Positions 6,265 through 13,063 of a DNA stretch of 13,063 nucleotides are shown in pieces. Position 1 is the stretch's first letter; each line of letters starts with the position of its first letter. Under the pieces are notes generated by a model, which was given only the letters and a program-made list of their open reading frames with translations, ran no database searches and had not been told where the DNA came from. Source of the DNA: CAKQOE01 sp051892195 (GTDB taxonomy: Bacteria > Bacillota > Clostridia > Peptostreptococcales > Anaerovoracaceae). Location of the stretch: positions 1 through 13,063 of the forward strand of contig JBJFFZ010000082.1 in assembly GCA_051892195.1 (NCBI GenBank). Reading direction: 5' to 3'. A program made the position numbers and the translations under genes.

Positions 6265-8112
6265 ATGAAATACCAGCTCACAGATTCTGACAGCTTTGAT
6301 TCCAGGCTCAGGGATCCCATGGAGAAATTCCAGCGGCGGATCCAGGCTACCCCGCCGGGCATGTGCCCCGTTTCTGTGACCCTTTCCATGCTGCAGGCAT
6401 CCCGCTACCAGACCTGCACCAAGTGCGTCCCGTGCAGAGACGGTCTGCCGGTACTGGAAAAGCTTATGCAGGAAATTCTCAGGGGCAGCGCCACCATGGA
6501 GACACTGGAAAAACTGAAGAGCACTGCTCAGTTTATCAGCAACACGGCAGACTGCGCCATCGGATATAACACTGCAAAGGATGTGCTGGATAACATCGAA
6601 GCCTTCCGGGAAGATTTTGAGAGCCACATTCTAAGAGACCGCTGCAGCGACTCTGTGGGACAGAAGGTTCCCTGCATCCACCAGTGTCCTGCCCATGTGG
6701 ACATTCCCGGTTACATAGCTCTTGCAAAAAACGGGGATGCTGCAGGCGCCATCAATCTCATCCGCCGGGACAATCCCCTTCCTACGGCCTGCGCCATGAT
6801 CTGCGAGCATCCGTGTGAAGAGCGCTGCAGGCGCACCATGATCGATGCACCCATCAACATCCGGGGCATCAAAAAATATGCAGTGGACCAGATTGCGGCA
6901 GACAAGGTACAGACGCCGCAGCCTGTGGATGCTACAGGAAAGAAGATCGCAGTCATCGGCGGCGGTCCTTCCGGCCTTACGGCTGCGTATTTTCTGGCCC
7001 TTATGGGGCACAGTGTCACCATCTTTGAACGGCAGGAAAAGCTGGGGGGCATGCTCCGCTACGGAATTCCGGAATACCGGTTCCCGAAGGCACGGCTGGA
7101 CGAGGATATCCGCGCCATCCTTTCCGCCGGAGACATTACAGTGAAATATAACACAATGATCGGAGACGACCTTCCTGTGGCTGACATCCGCAAAGACTTC
7201 GATGCCATGTATGTGGCCATCGGCGCCCAGAAGGGCAAAACCCTGAAGATGGACGGAAACGATGCAGGCAATGTCTTTTCTGCAGTGGATATTCTGGACA
7301 GGATCGGCCACGGACAGATTCCGGATTATTCCGGAAAGACCGTGGTGGTTATCGGCGGCGGCAATGTGGCCATGGACTGCGCAAGAAGCGCCGTCCGCTG
7401 CGGCGCTGCGGAGGTCAGAGTGGTATACAGAAGACGGAAGGAAGACATGACGGCTCTCATCACGGAGATCGACGCTGCCGCAGAAGAGGGGGTGGAATTT
7501 ATGACCCTCCAGGCGCCGGAATCCATCGAAAAGGATGACGCGGGCAACTGCGCCGCCCTCATCGTGCAGCCTCAGATGATCGGACCTTACAAGGGAGGCA
7601 GACCTGCTCCCAAAAAGGCCAGTCTGCCGCCGGAAAGAATTGCGTGTGATGTGATTCTCATCGCCGTGGGGCAGGATATTGTCAGCGGTGCCTTTGAGGA
7701 ATTCGGCATGCCGGCAGAAAGAAATGTGCTTCAGGCCGGTTCTGACACTGCCGTAGAAGGCATGGAGGGTGTTTTCACCGGCGGGGACTGCGCCACAGGT
7801 CCTGCCACCGCCATCCGCGCCATCGCCGCAGGAAAGGTTGCAGCCTACAACATCGACCGGTATCTCGGTTACAGCCACAATCCTGTCTGCGGCGTGGAGG
7901 TGCCTTATGCAGAGCTCAACGATCCCACTCCTACGGGCCGGGTCAATATTGCGGAACGCCCTGCCAGCGAACGAAAGCATGACTTTCTTCATGTAGAAAA
8001 AGAAATGACAAAGGAGGAGGCCCTTCAGGAAGCCGGCCGCTGCCTGCGCTGCGACCACTACGGCTGCGGCTTCGTCAACGTCAGTCTCAATACAGCAAAC
8101 AACACCTATTAA
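6265..8112 (+). CDS. FAD/Fe-S NAD(P)H oxidoreductase: NuoF-type 4Fe-4S tail fused to a GltD-like module
   Basis: A 615-residue cytoplasmic electron-transfer flavoprotein. Residues about 40-122 match the C-terminal 4Fe-4S domain of NuoF/HndC proteins, with ligands C51, C54, C57 and C97 (C-x2-C-x2-C-x39-C). Residues about 125-215 are the Fe-S domain shared by the glutamate synthase small subunit and dihydropyrimidine dehydrogenase (C127, C137, C141, C176, C180, C184, C188). Then comes an FAD site GGGPSG (232-237) with GMLRYGIPEYRFP, an NAD(P)H site GGGNVA (364-369) with YRRRK (388-392), which suggests NADPH, and the GGDCATGPATAI flavin motif (from 506). The C-terminus holds CLRCDHYGCG. The start has a strong GGAGG site. 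This layout is known from beta subunits such as SfrB and from formate dehydrogenase or hydrogenase partners, but no catalytic partner is encoded here. The gene stands alone, divergent from the PucR-like regulator. The electron acceptor is unknown. Confidence 0.87.
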   Translation: MKYQLTDSDSFDSRLRDPMEKFQRRIQATPPGMCPVSVTLSMLQASRYQTCTKCVPCRDGLPVLEKLMQEILRGSATMETLEKLKSTAQFISNTADCAIGYNTAKDVLDNIEAFREDFESHILRDRCSDSVGQKVPCIHQCPAHVDIPGYIALAKNGDAAGAINLIRRDNPLPTACAMICEHPCEERCRRTMIDAPINIRGIKKYAVDQIAADKVQTPQPVDATGKKIAVIGGGPSGLTAAYFLALMGHSVTIFERQEKLGGMLRYGIPEYRFPKARLDEDIRAILSAGDITVKYNTMIGDDLPVADIRKDFDAMYVAIGAQKGKTLKMDGNDAGNVFSAVDILDRIGHGQIPDYSGKTVVVIGGGNVAMDCARSAVRCGAAEVRVVYRRRKEDMTALITEIDAAAEEGVEFMTLQAPESIEKDDAGNCAALIVQPQMIGPYKGGRPAPKKASLPPERIACDVILIAVGQDIVSGAFEEFGMPAERNVLQAGSDTAVEGMEGVFTGGDCATGPATAIRAIAAGKVAAYNIDRYLGYSHNPVCGVEVPYAELNDPTPTGRVNIAERPASERKHDFLHVEKEMTKEEALQEAGRCLRCDHYGCGFVNVSLNTANNTY

Positions 8113-8116
8113 AAAC

Positions 8117-8170
8117 TGAAAACAGCAGAAGCCCCGCCGGGGAGGACCGGCGGGGCTTCTGCTGTTTTCA
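8117..8170. terminator. 24-bp perfect inverted repeat, bidirectional terminator
   Basis: Arms 8117-8140 and 8147-8170 are exact reverse complements around the 6-nt loop GGAGGA. The stem is GC-rich at the loop side and A/T-rich at the base. It lies 4 nt after the oxidoreductase stop and 13 nt beyond the thiE stop. On the minus strand it is followed by GTTTTT. It serves both convergent genes. Confidence 0.85.
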
Positions 8171-8183
8171 TCAATCAAAGTTT

Positions 8184-8819
8184 TTAAAGTATTTCCCCGG
8201 TAATCTTCTTCAGGGCCGCTGCTGCTTCCGCAATGTTTTCCTGTCCGAAGAGGGCGCTGATGACGGCGATGCCTGCCATACCGCTGCCTGCAAGGGACCG
8301 CAGATTTTCCCGGGTAATGCCCCCGATGGCCACCACCGGAATGGACACAGCCTGGCAGATGGCCTTCAGGGTCTCAAAAGAAACCTCCGAGGCATCGTCC
8401 TTGGAAGATGTGGGAAACACTGCTCCTACCCCCAGATAATCCGCTCCCCGCTCCTGGGCCCGGAGGGCCTGCTCCACGGTCTGGGCAGATACCCCTAAAA
8501 TCTTATCCGGTCCCAGCTTTTCCCGCACGGCGCCTGCTTCCATATCGTCCTGGCCCACATGGACCCCGTCTGCGCCGATTTCCAGGGCAAGCTGGACATT
8601 GTCATTTACTACAAAAGGCACCTGATACCTTCTGCACAGGGCCTGAAGGGCCAGTGCCTCCTGCCGGAAGGCTTCGTAATCCAGATGCTTTTCCCGGATC
8701 TGAACAAAGGTGGCGCCCCCCTTCAGGGCCTCCTCCACCTGCTCCTCCAGGGTTTTCGGGCCGGTCCACTTCCGGTCCGTCACTGCGTACAGCAGCAGAT
8801 CTTTTTCTGAAATATTCAT
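8184..8819 (-). CDS. thiE: Thiamine phosphate synthase ThiE
   Basis: A 211-residue TIM-barrel enzyme that joins HMP-pyrophosphate and hydroxyethylthiazole phosphate to give thiamine phosphate and pyrophosphate in the cytoplasm. Family motifs are all present: YAVTDR near the N-terminus, FVQIREKHLD (pyrimidine/pyrophosphate site), VPFVVNDNVQLALEIGADGV followed by HVGQDD, YLGVGAVFPTSSKDDA (thiazole phosphate site), and VPVVAIGGITREN with GIAVISALF near the C-terminus. Length is standard. The start has a GAGG site about 8 nt upstream. It follows thiM by 75 bp on the same strand without an obvious terminator between them, so thiM-thiE is probably one transcript. It ends against the shared bidirectional hairpin. 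Confidence 0.96.
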   Translation of the reverse strand: MNISEKDLLLYAVTDRKWTGPKTLEEQVEEALKGGATFVQIREKHLDYEAFRQEALALQALCRRYQVPFVVNDNVQLALEIGADGVHVGQDDMEAGAVREKLGPDKILGVSAQTVEQALRAQERGADYLGVGAVFPTSSKDDASEVSFETLKAICQAVSIPVVAIGGITRENLRSLAGSGMAGIAVISALFGQENIAEAAAALKKITGEIL

Positions 8820-8894
8820 AGAATCTACCTCGCTCCACTTTCACAGGATTGTGCCGTGCTCCCCGGAAATCTCCTGAAGGGAGCCGGCCCGCGG

Positions 8895-9716
8895 TTAACG
8901 GATTTCGTACTTTGCTCTGTCTTCCAGCTCCTGGGCCGTCATATTGTATACAGCATCGATGATCCGGTTTCGGTAGGTGGAGTTTCCGTCTCCTTCCTGC
9001 ATGCGTTCCCAGGCGGCTTCGCCTGCAGCTCCCATAAGGCAGACCGCTGCAGCGGCAGCCTCCAGCGGGGTGGTCGGATTTGCCGTCACATAGGCGGTCA
9101 TAAGGCCGGAAAGCTGGCATCCCGTTCCCGTGATTCTGCCCATTTCCGGCCGGCCGTTGCGGATGACGAAGCAGCGCTCCCCGTCGCTGACCAGATCGAT
9201 GGCTCCGGTAATGGCGATGATACAGCCGGCTTTCTTTGCCAGATCCTTTATAAATGCCACTGCGCTGTCCAGCGTATCCTCCGTCACAGCATCGGCCACA
9301 TCGGCATCCACCCCCTTGGTGGTGCCGCTGCCGAAGGCCAGGGTTTTAATCTCGGAGATATTGCCCCGGATCACCTCCGGATGAAGCTCCTGCATGATCT
9401 TCAGGGCGGTGTCTGTTCTCAGAGCGCTTGCCCCTGCTCCAACAGGGTCCAGCAGCACCGGATGGCCCAGCTCCTTTGCTCTTTTTCCTGCAGCAAACAT
9501 GGATTTGATGCTCCGCTGGTTCAGGGTTCCGATGTTGATATTCAGTCCGCCGCAGATGCTGGTGATATCCTCCACATCCTCCGGCTCGTCGGACATAATC
9601 GGGCTTCCTCCGCAGGCAAGGAGCATGTTTGCCACATCGTTTACAGTTACATAATTTGTGATATTGTGAATCAGCGGTACGGACGCTTTTACATTTTCAA
9701 GACACTTTCCTAACAT
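8895..9716 (-). CDS. thiM: Hydroxyethylthiazole kinase ThiM
   Basis: A 273-residue ribokinase-like enzyme that phosphorylates the thiazole alcohol, the salvage route to the thiazole half of thiamine. Motifs: PLIHNITNYVTVNDVANMLL (substrate-binding N-terminus), GGSPIMSDEPEDVEDI, LLDPVGAGAS, VIRGNISEI, and ITGTGCQLSGL with the active-site region cysteine at 200 in the anion hole. Length is normal for the family. The start is supported by AAGGAG 8 nt upstream. It forms a salvage unit with thiE. No thiazole synthesis genes (thiG, thiH, thiS) or thiC/thiD are in view, so HMP-PP must come from elsewhere. The upstream spacer is only 111 bp, holds a terminator-like hairpin, and shows no TPP riboswitch. 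Confidence 0.96.
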   Translation of the reverse strand: MLGKCLENVKASVPLIHNITNYVTVNDVANMLLACGGSPIMSDEPEDVEDITSICGGLNINIGTLNQRSIKSMFAAGKRAKELGHPVLLDPVGAGASALRTDTALKIMQELHPEVIRGNISEIKTLAFGSGTTKGVDADVADAVTEDTLDSAVAFIKDLAKKAGCIIAITGAIDLVSDGERCFVIRNGRPEMGRITGTGCQLSGLMTAYVTANPTTPLEAAAAAVCLMGAAGEAAWERMQEGDGNSTYRNRIIDAVYNMTAQELEDRAKYEIR

Positions 9717-9747
9717 GATGCATTCTCCTTTTTACATAAAACACAAA

Positions 9748-9780
9748 ACTGCGGATATTCCGGTCAGGTATATCCGCAGT
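9748..9780 (-). terminator. Hairpin after lysA and directly before thiM (terminator or attenuator)
   Basis: ACTGCGGATAT (9748-9758) and ATATCCGCAGT (9770-9780) form a perfect 11-bp stem with an 11-nt loop. On the minus strand it is followed by TTTGTGTTTT. It lies 47 nt beyond the lysA stop and only 31 nt before the thiM ATG, which leaves no room for a promoter between hairpin and thiM. Confidence 0.75.
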
Positions 9781-9827
9781 ACAAGTCCCTCCCGGGCAGT
9801 CAATGAATTCTTTTCTGAAAAACTGAT

Positions 9828-11093
9828 TTAAAGTTCCAGCGCGATGAGATCCTCGTAGGTCTCTCTCCGCACAGAAAGGCGGGGAACACCGTCCCGGATC
9901 ATGACCATGGCAGGTCTCGGCTGACGGTTATAGTTGCTGGCCATGGTGTAGTTGTAGGCTCCCGTGGCGTAAACTGCAAGAAGCTCTCCCACCTCCATCT
10001 CCGGCAGCATTACGTCCCAGATCAGAATGTCGCCGGACTCGCAGCACTTGCCTGCGATGGTGACCTTCCGGTCATGCGGACGGTCCATACCGGTCACTGC
10101 ATCTGCTTCATACTTTGCATCGTACAGCGCCGTCCGCGGGTTGTCCGGAAATCCTCCGTCCACGCCGTAGTACGTTCTGCCTGCAGCATTTGTCTTTACA
10201 GACGTGATCTCATAAACGGTAATGCCAGCCTCTGCGACAATCCAGCGTCCCGGCTCAATGGCAACCACCGGTCTCGGGTCCCCGGAAGCTTCATAAAAGG
10301 CATTGATTTTTTCCATGACAGGATCCATAAAATACGATACTTTTGTGCGGGCAGGATCTCCCGCATAATGAACGCCGAATCCGCCTCCGCAGTTGATTTC
10401 CTTTGGCACGTATCCGTACTTTGTCTTCAGCTCCCCGAGCATCTGAAGGATCACCTCGGTGGCCATGATATGGGAATTGTTTTCGTGAAGCTGGGAACCC
10501 ACATGATAGTGAAGGCCAATGAGCTCCAGATGAGGTGAGTTCAGGGCCTTTTCTGCGGCAAAGTCAAGAACCTCTGCAACAGAGAAGCCGAACTTGGAAT
10601 CCAGATGTCCGGTTGACACAAACTCATGGGTATGGCTGTCCACTCCCGGCGTCACACGGAGGGCCACAGCCTGTGTCTTTCCCATTTCCCCTGCCAGCCG
10701 GTCAAGAAGGGCAAGCTCCGACAGATTATCGATAATGATTGTGCCCACCCCTGCTTCAAGAGCCATCTTCAGCTCTGCAGGGCTCTTGGCGTTTCCGTTG
10801 AATTCTAAAACCTTCGGGTCAACTCCGGCCTTCAGGGCAGCGTAGATCTCCCCTCCGGATACCACATCAAGTCCCATGCCCTCCGATGCCACAATCCGGC
10901 AGATATCCAGTGTCTGGCATGCCTTGCTTGCAAAGGCGGCTCTTGTATCCGGATACCTGTCCAGAAAATCCCTGCGGATCTCCTGACAGCGCTCCCGGAT
11001 TTCATCCTCTGACATGATATACAGCGGTGCGCCGTACTCCTTTACCAGCTCCGACACGTCGCAGCCGTGAAAGATCATATTGTTTTCACTCAT
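9828..11093 (-). CDS. lysA: Diaminopimelate decarboxylase LysA
   Basis: A 421-residue PLP enzyme of the alanine racemase-like fold that converts meso-diaminopimelate to lysine and CO2, the last step of lysine synthesis. Visible: AFASKAC with the PLP lysine at 57, GLDVVSGGEI, EFNGNAKS, LHYHVGSQL, INCGGGFGV, VAIEPGRWIVAEAG, VDGGFPDNPRTALYDAKYEA, CCESGD (350-355, active-site Cys and Glu from the second subunit) and GAYNYTMASNYN. The set matches Firmicute LysA. Arginine decarboxylases are longer and lack the ESGD context. The ATG at 11093 is preceded by AAAAGGAA about 10 nt away. It lies 122 bp after nth on the same strand and has a candidate promoter of its own. No lysine riboswitch is seen upstream. 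Confidence 0.95.
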   Translation of the reverse strand: MSENNMIFHGCDVSELVKEYGAPLYIMSEDEIRERCQEIRRDFLDRYPDTRAAFASKACQTLDICRIVASEGMGLDVVSGGEIYAALKAGVDPKVLEFNGNAKSPAELKMALEAGVGTIIIDNLSELALLDRLAGEMGKTQAVALRVTPGVDSHTHEFVSTGHLDSKFGFSVAEVLDFAAEKALNSPHLELIGLHYHVGSQLHENNSHIMATEVILQMLGELKTKYGYVPKEINCGGGFGVHYAGDPARTKVSYFMDPVMEKINAFYEASGDPRPVVAIEPGRWIVAEAGITVYEITSVKTNAAGRTYYGVDGGFPDNPRTALYDAKYEADAVTGMDRPHDRKVTIAGKCCESGDILIWDVMLPEMEVGELLAVYATGAYNYTMASNYNRQPRPAMVMIRDGVPRLSVRRETYEDLIALEL

Positions 11094-11133
11094 ATTTTTA
11101 ATTCCTTTTCTACATGTTATTCTGCCTTCCGTA

Positions 11134-11148
11134 CGGGACCATATCCCG
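11134..11148 (-). repeat. Small hairpin in the lysA leader
   Basis: CGGGA-CCATA-TCCCG, flanked by TTCC and GGAA that can extend the pairing imperfectly. It lies about 41 nt before the lysA ATG. It has no T run and matches no riboswitch that I recognise. Confidence 0.35.
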
Positions 11149-11168
11149 GAACACAGAAATTTTCTATC

Positions 11169-11197
11169 AGTTTAACAGCGACAGAGTGATTTGAAAA
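11169..11197 (-). promoter_or_regulatory. Candidate lysA promoter
   Basis: On the minus strand TTTTCA (11192-11197), 17 nt, and TAAACT (11169-11174) with TG one base before the -10 (extended -10). Each box matches four of six consensus bases. Transcription would start near 11162 and leave a leader of about 70 nt. Confidence 0.4.
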
Positions 11198-11215
11198 GTA
11201 AAATTTTTCTGTTTG

Positions 11216-11875
11216 CTATACTTTTTCCTTTTTGAGGTTGTTTTTACAGCAGATTTCATCCAGAGGGCAGATTTCACATTTGGGCTTTCTGGCGTCGCAG
11301 ATCTGCCTGCCGTGCCAGATGATCCGGTGATGGTTTACGGTCCACTGGTCCTCGGGAATATTCTTCATCAGAGATTCTTCTGTTTTCAGAACATCATCGC
11401 CCCGGGCGATGCCGATGCGGTTGGACACCCGGAACACGTGGGTGTCCACAGCAATCCGGGGGTGGCCAAAGGCCACGGACATAACCACATTTGCAGTCTT
11501 TCGGCCCACGCCGGGCAGCTCCATGAGCTTTTCCTGATCCTCCGGCACCTGCCCGCCGTATTTTTCCATGAGAATCCGGCTGAGGGCAATGACATTTTTT
11601 GCTTTCTGCCGGTACATCCCGATGACTTTCAGGTGCTCCTGAAGCTCCTCTTCGGAAATCTGCGACATTTCTGCAGCTGTGGGATATAAAGGAAAAAGGC
11701 CATCAGTCACCTGATTGACCTTTTTGTCTGTGGTCTGCGCAGAAAGCACCACCGCCACCAGAAGCTGAAACGGCGTATCATACTTCAGGGCAGGACCTGC
11801 ATCCGGGTAGGTCTCTGCCAGAATCTCCAGAACTCTGGAAATCTGCTGCTGATTCAATATTTTCTGCCTTGCCAT
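11216..11875 (-). CDS. nth: Endonuclease III (DNA glycosylase/AP lyase)
   Basis: A 219-residue base-excision repair enzyme that removes oxidised pyrimidines and nicks the abasic site. The HhH-GPD fold is clear: VAVVLSAQTTDKKVN near residues 42-56, the helix-hairpin-helix LPGVGRKTANVV with catalytic Lys126, VDTHVFRVSNR with catalytic Asp144, and a C-terminal iron-sulfur loop with C193, C200, C203 and C209 (C-x6-C-x2-C-x5-C). Length is typical. The start has TTAGGAG about 6 nt upstream. It begins 9 bp after the GntR-type gene ends, so the two are almost surely cotranscribed, although no functional link is evident. Confidence 0.97.
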   Translation of the reverse strand: MARQKILNQQQISRVLEILAETYPDAGPALKYDTPFQLLVAVVLSAQTTDKKVNQVTDGLFPLYPTAAEMSQISEEELQEHLKVIGMYRQKAKNVIALSRILMEKYGGQVPEDQEKLMELPGVGRKTANVVMSVAFGHPRIAVDTHVFRVSNRIGIARGDDVLKTEESLMKNIPEDQWTVNHHRIIWHGRQICDARKPKCEICPLDEICCKNNLKKEKV

Positions 11876-11884
11876 AGGAAGCTC

Positions 11885-12559
11885 CTAACTTTCAAATCCG
11901 CCGTAACCGGCCCGTTTCTTTGATGCTTCAAGATGCTTCTTTACTACAGCGGCCCCCCGCTTCATATCCTTCTGCTCCAGGGACTGAAGCATTTCGTAGT
12001 GCTCCTCCAGCACTTCTTCTATGTGCTCGTAATTCTTTTCTTCCGCATACTGGATCTGCTTTGTGTAATACTGATAGCTGGTCAGAATCTGTGTCAGCAG
12101 ACGGTTATGGGAAGCCTTGTAGATCAGTTCATGGAAGTGAATATTCTGCTCGGCGGCTTTTTCGTATTCCTTCTTGTGGGTGTAGAACTCCATAAGCTCG
12201 TAGGAATTGCGGATCTCCGCAAGCTCTTCGTCGGTAATCCGCTTGATAGCCCACTGGAATGCCAGAATTTCGTAATCCTTGCGCATATCGTACATATCTG
12301 CAACGTCCTGATCGGAAAAGCCTGTTACAAAAGCGCCTCTGTTTGGAATCATGGTGATGAGCCCCTCCTGCTCCAGCAGGCGGAATGCTTCCCGGACCGG
12401 GGTCCGGCTTACATTATACTCGTTGCAGATTCTCTGTTCTGTCAGTTTTTCTCCGTTCTTCAGTTTTCCTCTGAGGATGCTTTCTCTCAGTCTGATAAAG
12501 ATATTGATTGCGAGGGGAAGTCCTGCAACCGTATCGTCCTGTACAGTTTTATAATACAA
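11885..12559 (-). CDS. GntR-family (FadR/FCD) transcriptional regulator
   Basis: A 224-residue regulator. Residues about 15-80 form the GntR winged helix (LRESILRGKLKNGEKL, then NEYNVSRTPVREAFRLLEQE and the NRGAFV wing). Residues about 87-215 are the all-helical FCD ligand domain. The metal-site block usually written DxxFH reads NIHFH here, so the acidic ligand is Asn. Later His residues in EEHYEML and KKHLEA are kept. The start is TTG: an AGGAGG site sits 8 nt upstream, an in-frame TGA lies just before it, and no in-frame ATG occurs before the winged helix. It follows the isocitrate/isopropylmalate-type dehydrogenase by 46 bp and precedes nth by 9 bp. FCD regulators usually sense small organic acids, so control of the adjacent dehydrogenase is a reasonable guess but not shown. 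Confidence 0.9.
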   Translation of the reverse strand: MYYKTVQDDTVAGLPLAINIFIRLRESILRGKLKNGEKLTEQRICNEYNVSRTPVREAFRLLEQEGLITMIPNRGAFVTGFSDQDVADMYDMRKDYEILAFQWAIKRITDEELAEIRNSYELMEFYTHKKEYEKAAEQNIHFHELIYKASHNRLLTQILTSYQYYTKQIQYAEEKNYEHIEEVLEEHYEMLQSLEQKDMKRGAAVVKKHLEASKKRAGYGGFES

Positions 12560-12567
12560 TGGATGTT

Positions 12568-12573
12568 CCTCCT
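12568..12573 (-). promoter_or_regulatory. Ribosome binding site for the TTG start of the GntR-type gene
   Basis: A perfect AGGAGG on the minus strand, 8 nt before TTG 12559. It decides the start because no ATG or GTG is available in frame at the N-terminus. Confidence 0.75.
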
Positions 12574-12605
12574 GTCATTGCGACTACAAGATCATTGGTC
12601 AGGTC

Positions 12606-13063
12606 TTAGAGCAGGGATATGACAGCATCTGCAAATTCGGCAGCCGTGCTGCCGTCTTTTGTGCCGGTCATGTGAAGGTCCGGATTTTTCTTTGCTGCAT
12701 TCAGCGCATCTTTCAGGCGGTCCGCCTTCTGTGTGAATCCGATGTGCCGGAGCATGAGCTCCGCAGCCCGAAGAAGGCTTTCCGGACTTGCCTTGTGGGC
12801 GATGCCTTCCTCCACCATACGGGGCGCAACACCGTGAACCGCTTCAAACATGGCGTACTGGCTGCCGATGTTGGCGCTTCCGGCGGTGCCCATGCCTCCC
12901 TGGATCTGGGCGGCCTCATCGGTAATAATATCTCCGTAAAGATTCGGCAGCACGAAGACATGGAAATCGGTCCGGATGTCCTCGTTGATCAGGTTGGCGG
13001 TCATAATGTCAATGTACCAGTCCTCGATCCGGATATCCGGATACTCGGCCCCGACTCTGTGTA
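12606..13063 (-). CDS. Isocitrate/isopropylmalate-family dehydrogenase, 5' end cut by window
   Basis: The last 151 residues of a beta-decarboxylating dehydrogenase; the frame enters from the right edge, so the internal ATG at 13004 is not the start. The fragment carries EDWYIDIMTANLI, FVLPNLYGDIITDEAAQIQGG (metal-binding Asp residues), GSANIG, and FEAVHGVAPRMVEEGIAHKA (nucleotide-binding loop), then the C-terminal helices. The ANIGSQYAMFEAVHG pattern fits NAD-type isocitrate dehydrogenases of clostridia, which make 2-oxoglutarate for glutamate synthesis. 3-isopropylmalate dehydrogenase (leuB) or homoisocitrate-type enzymes remain possible because the substrate-binding N-terminal region is outside the window. 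It lies 46 bp upstream of the GntR-type regulator on the same strand. Confidence 0.88.
   Translation of the reverse strand, partial: HRVGAEYPDIRIEDWYIDIMTANLINEDIRTDFHVFVLPNLYGDIITDEAAQIQGGMGTAGSANIGSQYAMFEAVHGVAPRMVEEGIAHKASPESLLRAAELMLRHIGFTQKADRLKDALNAAKKNPDLHMTGTKDGSTAAEFADAVISLL

Noticed and set aside
6631..8178. A 515-codon open frame on the minus strand
   Set aside because: It is antisense to the well-supported oxidoreductase, has no family resemblance, and reads through the terminator hairpin at 8117-8170.
8602..9120. A 172-codon frame bridging thiE and thiM
   Set aside because: It overlaps both real genes in another frame and has no recognisable sequence pattern.
9717..9827. TPP riboswitch before thiM, suggested by ACCTGACCGGAATAT on the minus strand, which resembles the conserved 3' part of the element
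   Set aside because: The essential CUGAGA part and the second arm are absent, and the segment is fully explained as the loop and arm of an 11-bp terminator-like hairpin.
11094..11215. Lysine riboswitch before lysA
   Set aside because: The spacer is only 122 nt, too short for the roughly 170-nt element once the promoter is placed, and none of its conserved core segments is seen.
1..13063. A mobile element, defence system, CRISPR array or other accessory cassette
   Set aside because: All coding space is taken by recognisable metabolic, transport, repair or regulatory families; no transposase, integrase, repeat array, tRNA or toxin-antitoxin pair was seen on either strand.

Overview
The window looks like a stretch of chromosome from a moderately GC-rich anaerobic Firmicute, most likely a Clostridia/Lachnospiraceae-type gut bacterium. 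The grounds are the protein families (CmpB-type membrane protein, SstT, PucR-like and GntR/FCD regulators, a Firmicute-type LysA), AGGAGG-like ribosome binding sites, and GTG and TTG starts next to good Shine-Dalgarno sequences. The genus cannot be fixed by eye. A run of exactly 100 N (4186-4285) shows a draft or metagenome scaffold. No phage, transposon, CRISPR, toxin-antitoxin, tRNA or rRNA was seen.

Left part (1-4185): on the minus strand an AMP-forming acyl-CoA synthetase (762-2513) is followed by the start of a CmpB-family membrane protein that runs off the left edge (1-704). Divergent from them across a 340-bp AT-rich spacer with a small GC-rich palindromic islet is sstT, a Na+/serine-threonine symporter, which ends in a strong hairpin terminator at the gap.

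Middle part (4286-8170): a PucR/CdaR-like regulator on the minus strand, its last residues lost in the gap, is divergent from a single-gene flavin/Fe-S oxidoreductase that joins a NuoF-type 4Fe-4S tail to a GltD-like NAD(P)H/FAD module. The spacer between them carries two inverted repeats sharing the arms TGTGC/GCACA, centred 104 bp apart, with a candidate regulator promoter over one of them. A 24-bp perfect inverted repeat closes this unit against the convergent thiE gene.

Right part (8184-13063), all minus strand, in transcription order: isocitrate/isopropylmalate-type dehydrogenase (3' part only), a GntR/FCD regulator, nth (endonuclease III), lysA (diaminopimelate decarboxylase), a terminator-like hairpin, thiM and thiE. 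ThiM phosphorylates salvaged hydroxyethylthiazole and ThiE joins it to HMP-pyrophosphate to make thiamine phosphate, so the pair is a thiamine salvage unit. LysA makes the last step to lysine. The dehydrogenase probably makes 2-oxoglutarate for glutamate. Overall this is mainly core metabolism. The parts most worth a second look are the regulator/oxidoreductase pair with its twin operator-like sites and the unusual leader of thiM.
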